DNA of 64,000 nt. Origin: JAAYAY01 sp964563135 (GTDB lineage Bacteria; Planctomycetota; Planctomycetia; Pirellulales; Thermoguttaceae). Under the pieces are notes generated by a model that was not told the origin of the DNA, searched no databases, and saw nothing but the letters and a program-made list of their open reading frames with translations. Both the position numbers and the translations under genes were made by a program. Position 1 is the first letter of the stretch. Each line of letters begins with the position of its first letter. Of the stretch, positions 33,449 to 41,679 are shown piece after piece. Where the stretch lies: the NCBI GenBank assembly GCA_964563135.1, contig CAZLWV010000021.1:1-64000 (forward strand), read 5' to 3'.

Positions 33449-34867
33449 ATGGCACGTTCACATTGGCTGTCGGCTGGTACCCTCGTCGTGGGATTTGTTC
33501 TGGTGGTGACGCCGTCGGTGTTGTCTCTGGCTCCGGCGGCCGAATCGCCCGGCAGGCTACGATACGGTTTCAAACCGGACCAGACGGTCGCCTATCGAAT
33601 CGAGATCACTGCGGACCGGGACGACGCCACTGAAACGTTCCAGGGCGTGATCTGCTTCAAGTGCAGATCGGCCGAGAAGGATTTGCTCGAGCTGACCTAC
33701 TCCGGTGGCCTGAACAGAACCTCGAACGCCAAACCCTCCCAGAGCTTTTCCCGTTTCGGCCCGCCCCGTTTCGGCCCGCGGATGTTCGGACCCTCAAGGG
33801 CATTTGGGCCTTTCTCCGAGACGCCCTTCAAGGGTCTGATCGTTACCACGAACGACTTGACGGTGACCTGTCTGGGTGAGGTCCAGAGCATGCGAGGTAA
33901 TTCGCAGCTGCCCTATTTGCTCGGAAATGCGTCGCTTCTGATCTTCGAGCCGCTTCCCGCAGAGGCCAAGGAATCGTGGTCGATGACGACGGGGATTTCG
34001 ATCACCGAGGAAGGAGGGCGACAGGGGTTCCCGTACCGCTTGCCGTTTGACCGTGAAAGCTCGAAGCAGACAACAAGCGGCTCGGAAGTCCTGACGTTCC
34101 GCGTCCAGTCGGTCGACGGGCCTCGCGTCTTTATCGACAAGACCTATCGCCTCGATTCTCCGGCCGTCAACAAAGAGGTCTCCGGTTTCCAGGTCAACGG
34201 TACAGGCACCTGGGTTTTCAACCGCGAGCAAGGCATTCCGGAGTCGCTTGAACTCGAGCAAAGACTTGTTTTCCAGAAAGGCAACACGACGACCACCGTG
34301 CCTATGAGTGTGAGGTATTTCCACATGTCGGAGGCAGAGTTTGAGGCGCACCAGGAGAAGCAGAAGCAGCTCGAGGAGGAGGGAAGGAAACGCATAGCCG
34401 AGAGGCAGGAGAAGGAGGCCAATACACCGCTGACGGAAGAGGAGATCCGGAAGGCCCTTGAGAACCTCCATTCGGACAACATGGGAAACATCATTCTCGC
34501 TCTGCAGAACCTTCAGAAGAAGAACCCCAAGATGAGCGATCCTCGGCTGGCAATGGCCATCGACACACTCAAAGGGCACGAGAACGCTCTTATCAGACAG
34601 AATGCTGAGAAGGCTGCCCAGAAATGGCCCCTGCCGCCGGTTGCGCTGCCGGTCAGTGCCCGGAAGCGAACCTGGAGTGACAGCAGCGGGACGTTCACGG
34701 TCGAGGCCGAGTTCGTTGCCCTGACGGGCGACAAGGTTTGCCTGAGACGCAGCGACGGAAAGGAAATCGAGGTTGCCCTGGACCACCTCAGCGTGGCGGA
34801 CCAGGAGGTGGCCCAGGAACTGGCCAAGGCTCCCTCCGTGCCGAACATCGACAACCCTTTTGACTAG
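33449..34867 (+). CDS. Exported SHD1-domain protein
   Basis: A 472-residue exported protein. The signal peptide (core AGTLVVGFVLVV) ends near 27. A large beta-rich region with repeated FGP tripeptides at about 75-105 follows. Next is a charged coiled coil (EAHQEKQKQLEEEGRKRIAE, about 290-330) and a HEAT-like segment. The C-terminus is an SHD1 (SLA1 homology) domain, RTWSDSSGTFTVEAEF...DLHLSV-type, frequent in planctomycete envelope proteins. The ATG at 33449 has GGTGGAG upstream. It lies 170 bases after the M56 gene and may be coregulated. Function unknown. Confidence 0.82.
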   Translation: MARSHWLSAGTLVVGFVLVVTPSVLSLAPAAESPGRLRYGFKPDQTVAYRIEITADRDDATETFQGVICFKCRSAEKDLLELTYSGGLNRTSNAKPSQSFSRFGPPRFGPRMFGPSRAFGPFSETPFKGLIVTTNDLTVTCLGEVQSMRGNSQLPYLLGNASLLIFEPLPAEAKESWSMTTGISITEEGGRQGFPYRLPFDRESSKQTTSGSEVLTFRVQSVDGPRVFIDKTYRLDSPAVNKEVSGFQVNGTGTWVFNREQGIPESLELEQRLVFQKGNTTTTVPMSVRYFHMSEAEFEAHQEKQKQLEEEGRKRIAERQEKEANTPLTEEEIRKALENLHSDNMGNIILALQNLQKKNPKMSDPRLAMAIDTLKGHENALIRQNAEKAAQKWPLPPVALPVSARKRTWSDSSGTFTVEAEFVALTGDKVCLRRSDGKEIEVALDHLSVADQEVAQELAKAPSVPNIDNPFD

Positions 34868-34963
34868 CTGCGGCGAATGGTCGGGAGTTGCGGTTCACTT
34901 CACGAGCTGTTGCGGCCCCGCGGGACGAGAAGCGACGATCGACAACCGATCCCTGCCGGACTA

Positions 34964-35440
34964 TCAGCAAAGGACGTTCATTCCCGCTGCCTCGGGTGAC
35001 TCCTGCAGGATGGCCACCTTCTCGAGCCACTCCTTGCGCCGCTGCATCGCATCCAGCAGTGGCGACTCCCCGGCCCCGTTTCCCTGCTGGGCTCGGTCGA
35101 TGGCCTTCCGGTAGAACTCGAGGAGATCCAACGACTCGTCCGGATCGAGACCCTCGGCATCCATATCGAGGCGTATCTGAGCCAAATCCCCATATTCTGC
35201 ATCGGTAATGGCTCCCGCGTCGCGCAGCTCAACGAGCATCTGCGAGAAATCGCGGGGGGTGATATCGGTCAGGTCATATTGGGAAACGACTCCTGCGACA
35301 AGACTCATCGTCCCGTTGGCGCTGGCTGCACTCTGGGGCGCCTGCTCGTGAGCCTTTCCGCCGAGTGATGCCATCAGCTCGCTCCGCCGCGCGACGGCCC
35401 CGGAATCAGCGTAACCGGCCGATAATCCTGAAATCTGCAT
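34964..35440 (-). CDS. Hypothetical small acidic helical protein
   Basis: A 158-residue protein without a family I recognise. It has no signal peptide or membrane helix. The middle is helical and acidic (SQYDLTDITPRDFSQMLVE, LDMDAEGLDPDESLDLLEFY). The second segment is loosely EF-hand-like but lacks the canonical spacing. The ATG at 35440 is preceded by GAAGGAG at ideal distance, strong evidence for a real gene; the longer frame is rejected. An inverted repeat lies about 105 bases upstream. Confidence 0.72.
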   Translation of the reverse strand: MQISGLSAGYADSGAVARRSELMASLGGKAHEQAPQSAASANGTMSLVAGVVSQYDLTDITPRDFSQMLVELRDAGAITDAEYGDLAQIRLDMDAEGLDPDESLDLLEFYRKAIDRAQQGNGAGESPLLDAMQRRKEWLEKVAILQESPEAAGMNVLC

Positions 35441-35779
35441 CCATCGACTCCTTCTTTGCCTGCGGCCCCCCAAGTGACCGAACGACAGGCACAAGCCCGT
35501 AGCAAATCGCGGGCCAAATCAGACACGGCCTGTCCTGTGCTTGTAAGTCATATACTGCCAATGACTTGCGACGGTCTTCGGGGCCGACGCAACATGGTCC
35601 CGGCAGATGTCTTTCGGCAATTCTCGCCGTGTTACGCGCAGGAACGGCCCGATGAGGGAGCTGGGTGCTATGGAGCCCCAGGGACAGATGGACTCTGGAA
35701 CCGGGCGACTTGCTGCTGCAGACACCCCCACCCGGTGCGTACGCATGAAGAGGTACTTGCCGGCTGGGACGCTCGGTTC
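35441..35779. other. Spacer between trmB and the small acidic gene
   Basis: About 340 bases without a gene. It contains the 7-bp inverted repeat at 35545-35567 and otherwise no recognised feature; competing frames overlap one another and lack homology. Confidence 0.5.
35545..35567. promoter_or_regulatory. 7-bp inverted repeat AAGTCAT/ATGACTT
   Basis: AAGTCAT at 35545-35551 and ATGACTT at 35561-35567 are exact reverse complements with a 9-base spacer. The site is 105 bases before the small acidic gene and may be an operator. Its half-site ATGAC also occurs in the 30888 repeat, perhaps by chance. Confidence 0.35.
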
Positions 35780-36421
35780 TCACTGCTTCCGAAACTCGGC
35801 CCGAAACACAGGCTCGCCATTGCGGCGAGTGCGACGTTCAAAATGGGTTCGGTAGTCCATATCGTGTTCGGGGAGAGATTCGGGGACGACTACAGGCCCC
35901 TTGAGCAGTGCCAGATTGGCCAGCAGATCCAGGGTTGAGGAGAAATACTCCTCCACGTCAGTCCAGAAATGGAGTGCGCCCCCCGGTTGGAGCGTGCGAT
36001 GGACGTCGCGCAGGAAAGGCTCGGTCAGTACGCGGCGCTTCTTGTGCCTGGTCTTCCACCACGGATCGGGAAAGTAGACGTGGACCGCCTGGAGCGAATC
36101 GGCCGGCATCAGCTCGGCAAAGACTCTCAGCCCGTCAGCCGCCGCTACCTTGCCGTTGGTGAGTCCACGCTTCGCAAGGCCCGCCGCAGCGTAGGCGGCG
36201 TACTTCCTCGCCACCTCGATCCCCAGAAAATCGACGTCCGGTCGAGCCGCCGCTGCCGTCCGCAGGAACAACCCTTTGCCGCTCCCAACCTCAATCTCCA
36301 GCGCCGCCTCCCGTCCGAAGAGCCTTGCCGTGTCCCACGGATTCGGAAGATCTTCGAAACCGAGCAGGTACCTCGACAGATCGAGTTTTGGGTCGATTTT
36401 GCGGAGGGCGCGGCGTCCCAT
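35780..36421 (-). CDS. trmB: tRNA (guanine-N7)-methyltransferase
   Basis: Methylates G46 of tRNA with S-adenosylmethionine. The 213-residue protein has the SAM site EVGSGKGLFL, the family motif VYFPDPWWKTRHKKRR, and TDVEEYFSSTLDLL. Family length is normal. The ATG at 36421 starts MGRRALRKIDPKLDL; the frame extends upstream with no homology. It stands apart from its neighbours. Confidence 0.95.
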   Translation of the reverse strand: MGRRALRKIDPKLDLSRYLLGFEDLPNPWDTARLFGREAALEIEVGSGKGLFLRTAAAARPDVDFLGIEVARKYAAYAAAGLAKRGLTNGKVAAADGLRVFAELMPADSLQAVHVYFPDPWWKTRHKKRRVLTEPFLRDVHRTLQPGGALHFWTDVEEYFSSTLDLLANLALLKGPVVVPESLPEHDMDYRTHFERRTRRNGEPVFRAEFRKQ

Positions 36422-36847
36422 GGCTGATATGGATCCGTGGGTATCGGTTCTTCTGGAGCTGGAAAAGACACCGATTATCGCACTTCGCGGTGGGACAAGC
36501 CAAGAGGGGGATTGAACATGCTCCAATGCTTGCCACATCGAGAGCGGATCCATCGGATCCCTTGTCCCCCGAAATGGGTATTCTCGAAGCCAGGCTGCTG
36601 CGAACGCAAGCACTTCTACACTGGGAGATCCGGCTGGTTTCTCTGAAGTACTTGGAAGACTTCATCGATTCTCAAGCGGGCTGATCGGTGACCGACCCGC
36701 AGTCCTTGATCATTTTCAAACGCCGCCTTCCACTTTGCGTGGATGGAAGCGACGATGGGCGGTCTGCCATTCGGTAACAGCCGTGGATCTCGGTTTCCAT
36801 TGAAACGAGCCTCGTGGCGGCCTTCTGCTGGAATCGTAGAAGTTCAT
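36422..36847. other. Non-coding spacer
   Basis: About 425 bases between the trmB start and the end of the oxidoreductase gene. Short frames on both strands lack homology and ribosome sites. I see no clear promoter or terminator. Confidence 0.5.
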
Positions 36848-38239
36848 TCAGCCGACTTCCCAACCCTTTCGGCACGGTTCCTTCACAATCGCCTCCGCCT
36901 CGGGAGTGCCGGTCGCTTCCATCTTGCCGGCGTCCCAATAGATCTTCTTTCCGGTCCGAAGCGAGAGGATTCCGAGGAGGGCAATCTCGGTCAGACGCGC
37001 GCCGTACTCGAAGTTGGCGCTGGCGGCGGGGCCCCCCTTGCAGGCGTCGATCCAGTCGCGGTGGTGCCCCTTGGAGCGTGGTATTGTGGGGGCCGGCTTC
37101 TTGTAGTCGCGAGTCTTTTCGTATGGCAACAAACGCGGAGCATCCCCTGCCCCGCCACAGACCATTTTGCCTTGGTCGCCGACGAACAGAATACCGCGGC
37201 TCGGCAGCGGCACCCCGGGCGGCAACTCCGCCGGAGCGGCCGGCCGCAGTCCGCCATCGTACCAGGTCAGATCCACCGCCGGCTTGTCGCCCCGAGGGGC
37301 GAACTGGTAGTAACAGATCTCGCCGTGGGGGGCGATCTCGGCATTCATGTTGCCCGCCGGGAGGGCCTCAACCGTGGTCGGGGCTCCAAGCTCCAGGGCC
37401 CAGCAGGCGGCATCCATGTCGTGGCAGCCGAAATCCCCAAGTCCGCCTCCGCCGAACGCCCAGAAGTCACGCCACGAGACCGGGGTGTACGCTGGATGGT
37501 AGGGACGCATTTCCCGCGGGCCGATCCAGAGATCCCAGTTCACGCCCTCGGGCACGGGCGGGGTCTCTGTGGGAACGCCGGTCAGATCCTTGTTCCAGCG
37601 GCTGGCTCCGACCCAGGCATGAACCTCGCGGACCGTGCCGATCGCGCCCGCCCAGATCCATTCGCAGGTTTCGCGAATGCCATCTTTGGAGTGGCCGATG
37701 TTGCCCATCTGCGTGGCCACGCCGGTTTCCTTGGCAACCTTGGCCACCTCGCGAGCCTCCCAGATGTTGTGCGTCAGCGGCTTCTCGCAGAACGTGTGCT
37801 TGCCAGCCTTCATCGCCAGGATCGAGACATAGGCGTGCAGATGGTCGGGGGTGGCGCAGAGCACCGCGTCGATGGCCTTTTCCTTCTCCAACATGACGCG
37901 GAAATCCTCAAACGCGGCACAGCGGAAATTCGGCGTCTTCTCGGCATAGTGCTTTGCGATCTCCCCGCAAACCGGCTCGCGCCCCGCCATCCCCTTGTAG
38001 TAGAAGGGGCTCATGTCTTCCTGGGCGATGGGGTCGGCCACAGCGATCACCTGGACATCGTCCTCCCGCAGCAAGCTACGGATATTGTGCCGCCCTTGCC
38101 CCCCGGCTCCCACCAGGGCCACATTCACTTTCTCGCTCGGTGGGACGAACTGCGGCCCCCCCAGAACATGGCGCGGAACAAGCGTGGCAACGGTGACAGC
38201 GGCGGTCGAGGCCAGGAAAGTTCGTCGGTCGGTTCGCAT
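36848..38239 (-). CDS. Tat-exported Gfo/Idh/MocA-family oxidoreductase
   Basis: An NAD(P)-dependent sugar or inositol dehydrogenase-like protein with export signal. The 463-residue product starts with a twin-arginine signal (RRTFLAST, then a hydrophobic stretch). The Rossmann fold includes ALVGAGGQGRHN, and CEKPLTHNIWEA is the family EKP motif with the catalytic lysine. DFGCHDMDAACWALELG follows. The antisense strand has a long open frame across this gene that is a shadow. Exported paralogues are abundant in planctomycetes; the substrate is unknown. Confidence 0.92.
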   Translation of the reverse strand: MRTDRRTFLASTAAVTVATLVPRHVLGGPQFVPPSEKVNVALVGAGGQGRHNIRSLLREDDVQVIAVADPIAQEDMSPFYYKGMAGREPVCGEIAKHYAEKTPNFRCAAFEDFRVMLEKEKAIDAVLCATPDHLHAYVSILAMKAGKHTFCEKPLTHNIWEAREVAKVAKETGVATQMGNIGHSKDGIRETCEWIWAGAIGTVREVHAWVGASRWNKDLTGVPTETPPVPEGVNWDLWIGPREMRPYHPAYTPVSWRDFWAFGGGGLGDFGCHDMDAACWALELGAPTTVEALPAGNMNAEIAPHGEICYYQFAPRGDKPAVDLTWYDGGLRPAAPAELPPGVPLPSRGILFVGDQGKMVCGGAGDAPRLLPYEKTRDYKKPAPTIPRSKGHHRDWIDACKGGPAASANFEYGARLTEIALLGILSLRTGKKIYWDAGKMEATGTPEAEAIVKEPCRKGWEVG

Positions 38240-38336
38240 GGCGGTGTCTCGTGTTCTCGTGATGGAAAGATAACCTCAGGACGTCGAATCAGTGTAAGCC
38301 AGCAGGCAGGCTGGCGAAAGCGCCGAGAGACAAGAA

Positions 38337-38375
38337 ACGAAAAAAGGGCGTTCTCCGCCTTCGGAGAGCGCCCCT
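38337..38375 (-). terminator. Intrinsic terminator of the Spy-like gene
   Basis: On the minus strand a 12-position stem (GGGCG.TCTCCG with CGGAGA.CGCCC, one wobble) around an AAGG loop is followed directly by a run of seven T. It lies 30 bases after the stop at 38405. It is the clearest Rho-independent terminator in the window. Confidence 0.88.
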
Positions 38376-38404
38376 GGACGTTCTCACGGCAATCCGTTCT
38401 GGCC

Positions 38405-38959
38405 CTACTTCGCAGCTTCGGCCTTCTTCTTGCCTCCCTTGGCTCCGGCGCCGCGGGCCTTCTTCATCTTCTCCTCCACCGCCTTCCGTTGCTCGGGGGT
38501 GAGGACCTCCATTACCTTGTCGCGGATCTGCTTCTGGATCTCGGCCATCTTCTCCTTCGCCTTGGCCATCTTCTCCTGCTGCTCCGGGGTCAACTTGAGG
38601 GCCTCTTCCACCGCCTTCTGGGCCTCCTGCGGCTTCTTTCCCTCTTCCTTCGCCTTCGCCTGGGCGGCCTTACGGGCTTCCTTCTGTTCGGGGGTCAAGA
38701 GAGACTCGATCGCCTTGCGGGCCTCCAGCATGGGGGCCTTCATCTCTTTGGAGATCTCCTCCAGCTTGGCCTTCTGTTCGTCCGAGAGTTCCAGCCCTTC
38801 GAGCAGGTTCTTCGGCAAAACCTGGAACTGTAACTTGGCCTTCTCTCCAGCCTGCTTCTGCCCCCCTCGTTTCGCCTTCGCTTTTTCCTGGGCCATCACC
38901 GGAATGGCGATCGCCAACACCAAGACCGGTACCAAACCTACGAAATACTTTCTGAACAT
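38405..38959 (-). CDS. Secreted Spy/CpxP-like helical protein
   Basis: A 184-residue exported protein with a signal peptide ending VMAQ. The mature part is almost entirely charged alpha helix, rich in lysine, glutamate and alanine. LTPEQ-type motifs recur as LSDEQKAKLEEI, LTPEQKEARK, LTPEQQEKMA and LTPEQRKAVEE, as in periplasmic LTXXQ chaperones Spy and CpxP. A lysine-rich tail closes it. A monocistronic transcript is likely, given the terminator. It may be a periplasmic chaperone or metal/stress protein (inference). Confidence 0.8.
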   Translation of the reverse strand: MFRKYFVGLVPVLVLAIAIPVMAQEKAKAKRGGQKQAGEKAKLQFQVLPKNLLEGLELSDEQKAKLEEISKEMKAPMLEARKAIESLLTPEQKEARKAAQAKAKEEGKKPQEAQKAVEEALKLTPEQQEKMAKAKEKMAEIQKQIRDKVMEVLTPEQRKAVEEKMKKARGAGAKGGKKKAEAAK

Positions 38960-39217
38960 GGATGCTCCTCCTCAAGGGTACCCAGAAACCTGTCCTCGCA
39001 CGGCCTCGCTTTGCTCGACGAAGCGGCACGTGGGCGAGAATATCGTACCACAACGGCTCGTGGTATTCACCAAGCCCGGTAGTACCTGTTCCGGCATTGA
39101 ACCCCGGACCCAGGGCGGGGTTCCGCAAACGATCTTGGGTGGCGTCCGGGGTGCTGCCATCCGACGTCCGCAGACTATTTGACAACCCCCGTCAAGCTCC
39201 CTAATCTGGTGGGGAGA

Positions 39218-39703
39218 ATGGTCGGCACCAAAACCTCCTTCCTCCAGATCTTCCTGGTCGCAGCCGCTGCCACGGTGTTGTCGCGGTACGCCCTTTTCGA
39301 GCTGTCTAACGGGGCTCTTGTCGATGACCCAATTGGGAGACGGTTCATGGCGGTCTGGACACTCTTGGCAATGCCTTTTGCCTTCTGGATGCCACGGGCA
39401 CCGGTCCGCTTCTTCGCGCCCCTCGCACGTGTTCCGCTGCAGACATACGTTCTCCCGCAGCGGCTGGTCCGTTTCCTCGTGCCGGTTCTGTGGGGGCAGT
39501 CTCTCGCCACGATCCTCTTGGCACTCACGGATTGTCCGGCTATCCTCTGGATGTCGGCCGCGTCGGTCCTCGTCACGATGGCTTTCTGCGCTGGCGCGTG
39601 GAGTCGGTTCCGGCGACCGGCGGAGTTCGAGATGCCCTGGTGGCCAACGGTCGCCACGATGCGGAGGTGCCACCGCTCGTTTGGCTGGCGAGTCCGCCGT
39701 TAG
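39218..39703 (+). CDS. Small hypothetical membrane protein
   Basis: A 161-residue protein with hydrophobic segments at about 8-25, 42-60 and 100-135, suggesting three or four membrane helices. No family recognised. The ATG at 39218 follows GTGGGGAGA, an acceptable ribosome site; a TTG at 39179 is less likely. It precedes the small KKK-rich frame and the NPYxSP protein in the same direction. The arginine-rich C-terminus might indicate a frame continuing past the true end. Confidence 0.5.
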   Translation: MVGTKTSFLQIFLVAAAATVLSRYALFELSNGALVDDPIGRRFMAVWTLLAMPFAFWMPRAPVRFFAPLARVPLQTYVLPQRLVRFLVPVLWGQSLATILLALTDCPAILWMSAASVLVTMAFCAGAWSRFRRPAEFEMPWWPTVATMRRCHRSFGWRVRR

Positions 39704-39729
39704 ATGGTCTTGTGTTACGTACCAGCCTT

Positions 39730-39810
39730 ATGTCGAAGAAGAAACAGAAGAAGCTGGATCGTAGAGCTCGGAGGCTCTTGGAGCAAGAAGACGAAACGAC
39801 GGAGCGGTAA
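39730..39810 (+). CDS. Possible 26-residue basic microprotein
   Basis: ATG at 39730 opens MSKKKQKKLDRRARRLLEQ and ends at 39810, 30 bases before the next gene. The very basic N-terminus and acidic end resemble a small helical peptide. The ribosome site is weak. Its position between two same-strand genes supports it only mildly. Confidence 0.35.
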   Translation: MSKKKQKKLDRRARRLLEQEDETTER

Positions 39811-39840
39811 AACGACATCGCCCTGCCGGAGTGAAGACGC

Positions 39841-40461
39841 ATGGCAACCGAGAATCCCTACCAGTCGCCCGTGTCCTATCCCACTCAGTTTTCTGCAGGT
39901 CAGACGGCTTCGGACGGCCTCTGGCGCGACGGAAAGCTGCTGGTCATGCGGAACCAGAACCCGCGTTTCCCTCCGCGATGCGTCAAGACCAACCAGCCCT
40001 GCACGGGTCCCCCTACCCGCATCAAACTCACGTGGCTTGAGAACGATACCATGTGGGTGCTGCTGCTTGGTGTTCTTGGTCGTGCCTTCGTCATGGTAAC
40101 CCAGGGGAAGAAGATCTGGGTGGAGCTTCCGCTCTCCCAGGGCTGGTTGGCCGGGCGGCGTCGAGCGGGCTTCATCGGCTGGGGGCTCGTTGGTGGCGGT
40201 GTCGCCGCGCTGATCGCCGGTATCATCGCCTGCGCTTCCTCGGCAAACGGAAATGCTGAACCTCCGATCGGCTGTCTCATACTCCTTTTCGGCGGGCTTC
40301 TCGCGGCCCTCGTGGGCCTCTTCTGGTTGGTGATCTTTCAGCAGCCCCCGATTACCGCCAAAGAGATCACCAACGGTCTGGCATGGATCAAGGGGGTGCA
40401 CCCCGACTTTCTCCAGTCACTTCCCGAGTGGCCCTGGCGAGAAGGGGCGAGGAAGTCGTAG
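39841..40461 (+). CDS. NPYxSP-type membrane protein
   Basis: A 206-residue protein beginning MATENPYQSPVS, an N-terminal motif seen on many planctomycete small membrane proteins. A cysteine-containing segment follows (RCVKTNQPCTG, reminiscent of a degenerate zinc knuckle). There are hydrophobic helices at about 70-85, 115-138 and 143-165, and a soluble C-terminal part (KGVHPDFLQSLPEWPW). Function unknown. A weak AGTGAAGACGC precedes the start. Confidence 0.75.
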   Translation: MATENPYQSPVSYPTQFSAGQTASDGLWRDGKLLVMRNQNPRFPPRCVKTNQPCTGPPTRIKLTWLENDTMWVLLLGVLGRAFVMVTQGKKIWVELPLSQGWLAGRRRAGFIGWGLVGGGVAALIAGIIACASSANGNAEPPIGCLILLFGGLLAALVGLFWLVIFQQPPITAKEITNGLAWIKGVHPDFLQSLPEWPWREGARKS

Positions 40462-40606
40462 GCGGTGCAAACGCTTGCGGGGTACCGGATTTTCACGTAT
40501 GGTGGGCAGTTGGCTTGGCGGGAGTTGTTGCCCGGGAGCGTGGCCCGCCGGCCCGGCCTGCCGCCGCTGGATGCCCAAGATACGCCTGCCATGAAAGGTC
40601 CCCCAA

Positions 40607-41590
40607 ATGAAAACGCAGCTTGTCGCCTTGGCGATTTCCGTACTCCTCCTGGCTTCTTCCCTGCCCGCCCAGGACTTTCCGAAAATCCCGGAAGGGCAGC
40701 GGATCAAGATGCTCGTTCCCCCCACCAGCAAGCCGGTGCGGATGGTCCTCGACACCGACACCTTCAACGAGATCGACGACCAGTTTGCCGTCGTCTATGC
40801 GCTCATCTCTCCTGAGCTCGACGTGCAGGCCCTCTACGCCGCCCCCTTCCATAACAACCGCTCCTCGGGGCCCGGCGACGGGATGGAGAAGAGTTACGAG
40901 GAGATTCTCCGCCTCCTCAGTCGCCTCGGCAAATCCCCCGACGGCTTTGCGTTCAAGGGGAGCAGCAACTACCTCGTCGACCTGAAAAACCCCGAACGCA
41001 GCCCCGCGGTGCTTGATCTGGTTGAACGGGCCAAGAAGAGCACCCCCGAAGATCCTCTCTATGTGGTCGCGGTGGGCGCCATCACCAATGTGAGCAGTGC
41101 CATTCTGCTGGAACCATCGATCATTCAGAACATCGTCGTCGTGTGGCTCGGCGGCAACGGGCTCAATTGGCCTCACCAGCACGAGTTCAACTACCACCAG
41201 GACCTGAACGCCTCGCGCACGCTGCTCGACTGCGGGGTTGCCGTCGTGCAGCTTCCCTGCACTCCAGTCGTCACCCATTTCACAACGACGGTTCCCGAGA
41301 TGGAAGCCTACGTGGCCGGTCGCGGTGCCATTGGCGACTACCTCCTCCAGATCTTCAAGGAGTACCACAAGGACCATTTTGCCTGGTCCAAGGTGCTGTG
41401 GGACATGACCGCCGTGGCGTGGGTGATCAACGCCAAGTGGCTCCCCTCGGACCTCGTCCACAGCCCGATTGCCACGGACAACTTCACCTTCAGCTTCGAC
41501 AACTCCCGCCACTTCATCCGCTCTGTCAACTTCGTCCAGCGAGATCCGATCTTTCGCGACTTTTTCACCAAGCTGGAGAAGCAGAAGTAA
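40607..41590 (+). CDS. Exported nucleoside hydrolase-like protein
   Basis: An inosine/uridine-preferring nucleoside hydrolase-like enzyme that would release ribose and base from nucleosides. The 327-residue protein has a signal peptide (LVALAISVLLLASSLPA). The calcium-binding motif DTDTFNEIDDQFA is present, then VVAVGAITNVSSAI and a late WDMTAVAWVIN. The signal is unusual for classical cytoplasmic IunH but common among planctomycete versions. It precedes a Tat-exported oxidoreductase by 89 bases in the same direction, suggesting a periplasmic catabolic pair. Confidence 0.9.
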   Translation: MKTQLVALAISVLLLASSLPAQDFPKIPEGQRIKMLVPPTSKPVRMVLDTDTFNEIDDQFAVVYALISPELDVQALYAAPFHNNRSSGPGDGMEKSYEEILRLLSRLGKSPDGFAFKGSSNYLVDLKNPERSPAVLDLVERAKKSTPEDPLYVVAVGAITNVSSAILLEPSIIQNIVVVWLGGNGLNWPHQHEFNYHQDLNASRTLLDCGVAVVQLPCTPVVTHFTTTVPEMEAYVAGRGAIGDYLLQIFKEYHKDHFAWSKVLWDMTAVAWVINAKWLPSDLVHSPIATDNFTFSFDNSRHFIRSVNFVQRDPIFRDFFTKLEKQK

Positions 41591-41679
41591 GATGCCCTAA
41601 CAAAACGCGGGAACCTCCCACCGCCATGGATGTCCACTGGCGGTGGTTCTGTTGGCGGTTGCCAAGAGGGAATCCAGGC

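Noticed and set aside
36743..38833. 696-codon plus-strand open frame
   Set aside because: It lies antisense to the Tat-exported oxidoreductase and Spy-like genes, which have clear motifs. Long antisense frames are expected in GC-rich DNA, and the translation has no recognisable fold.
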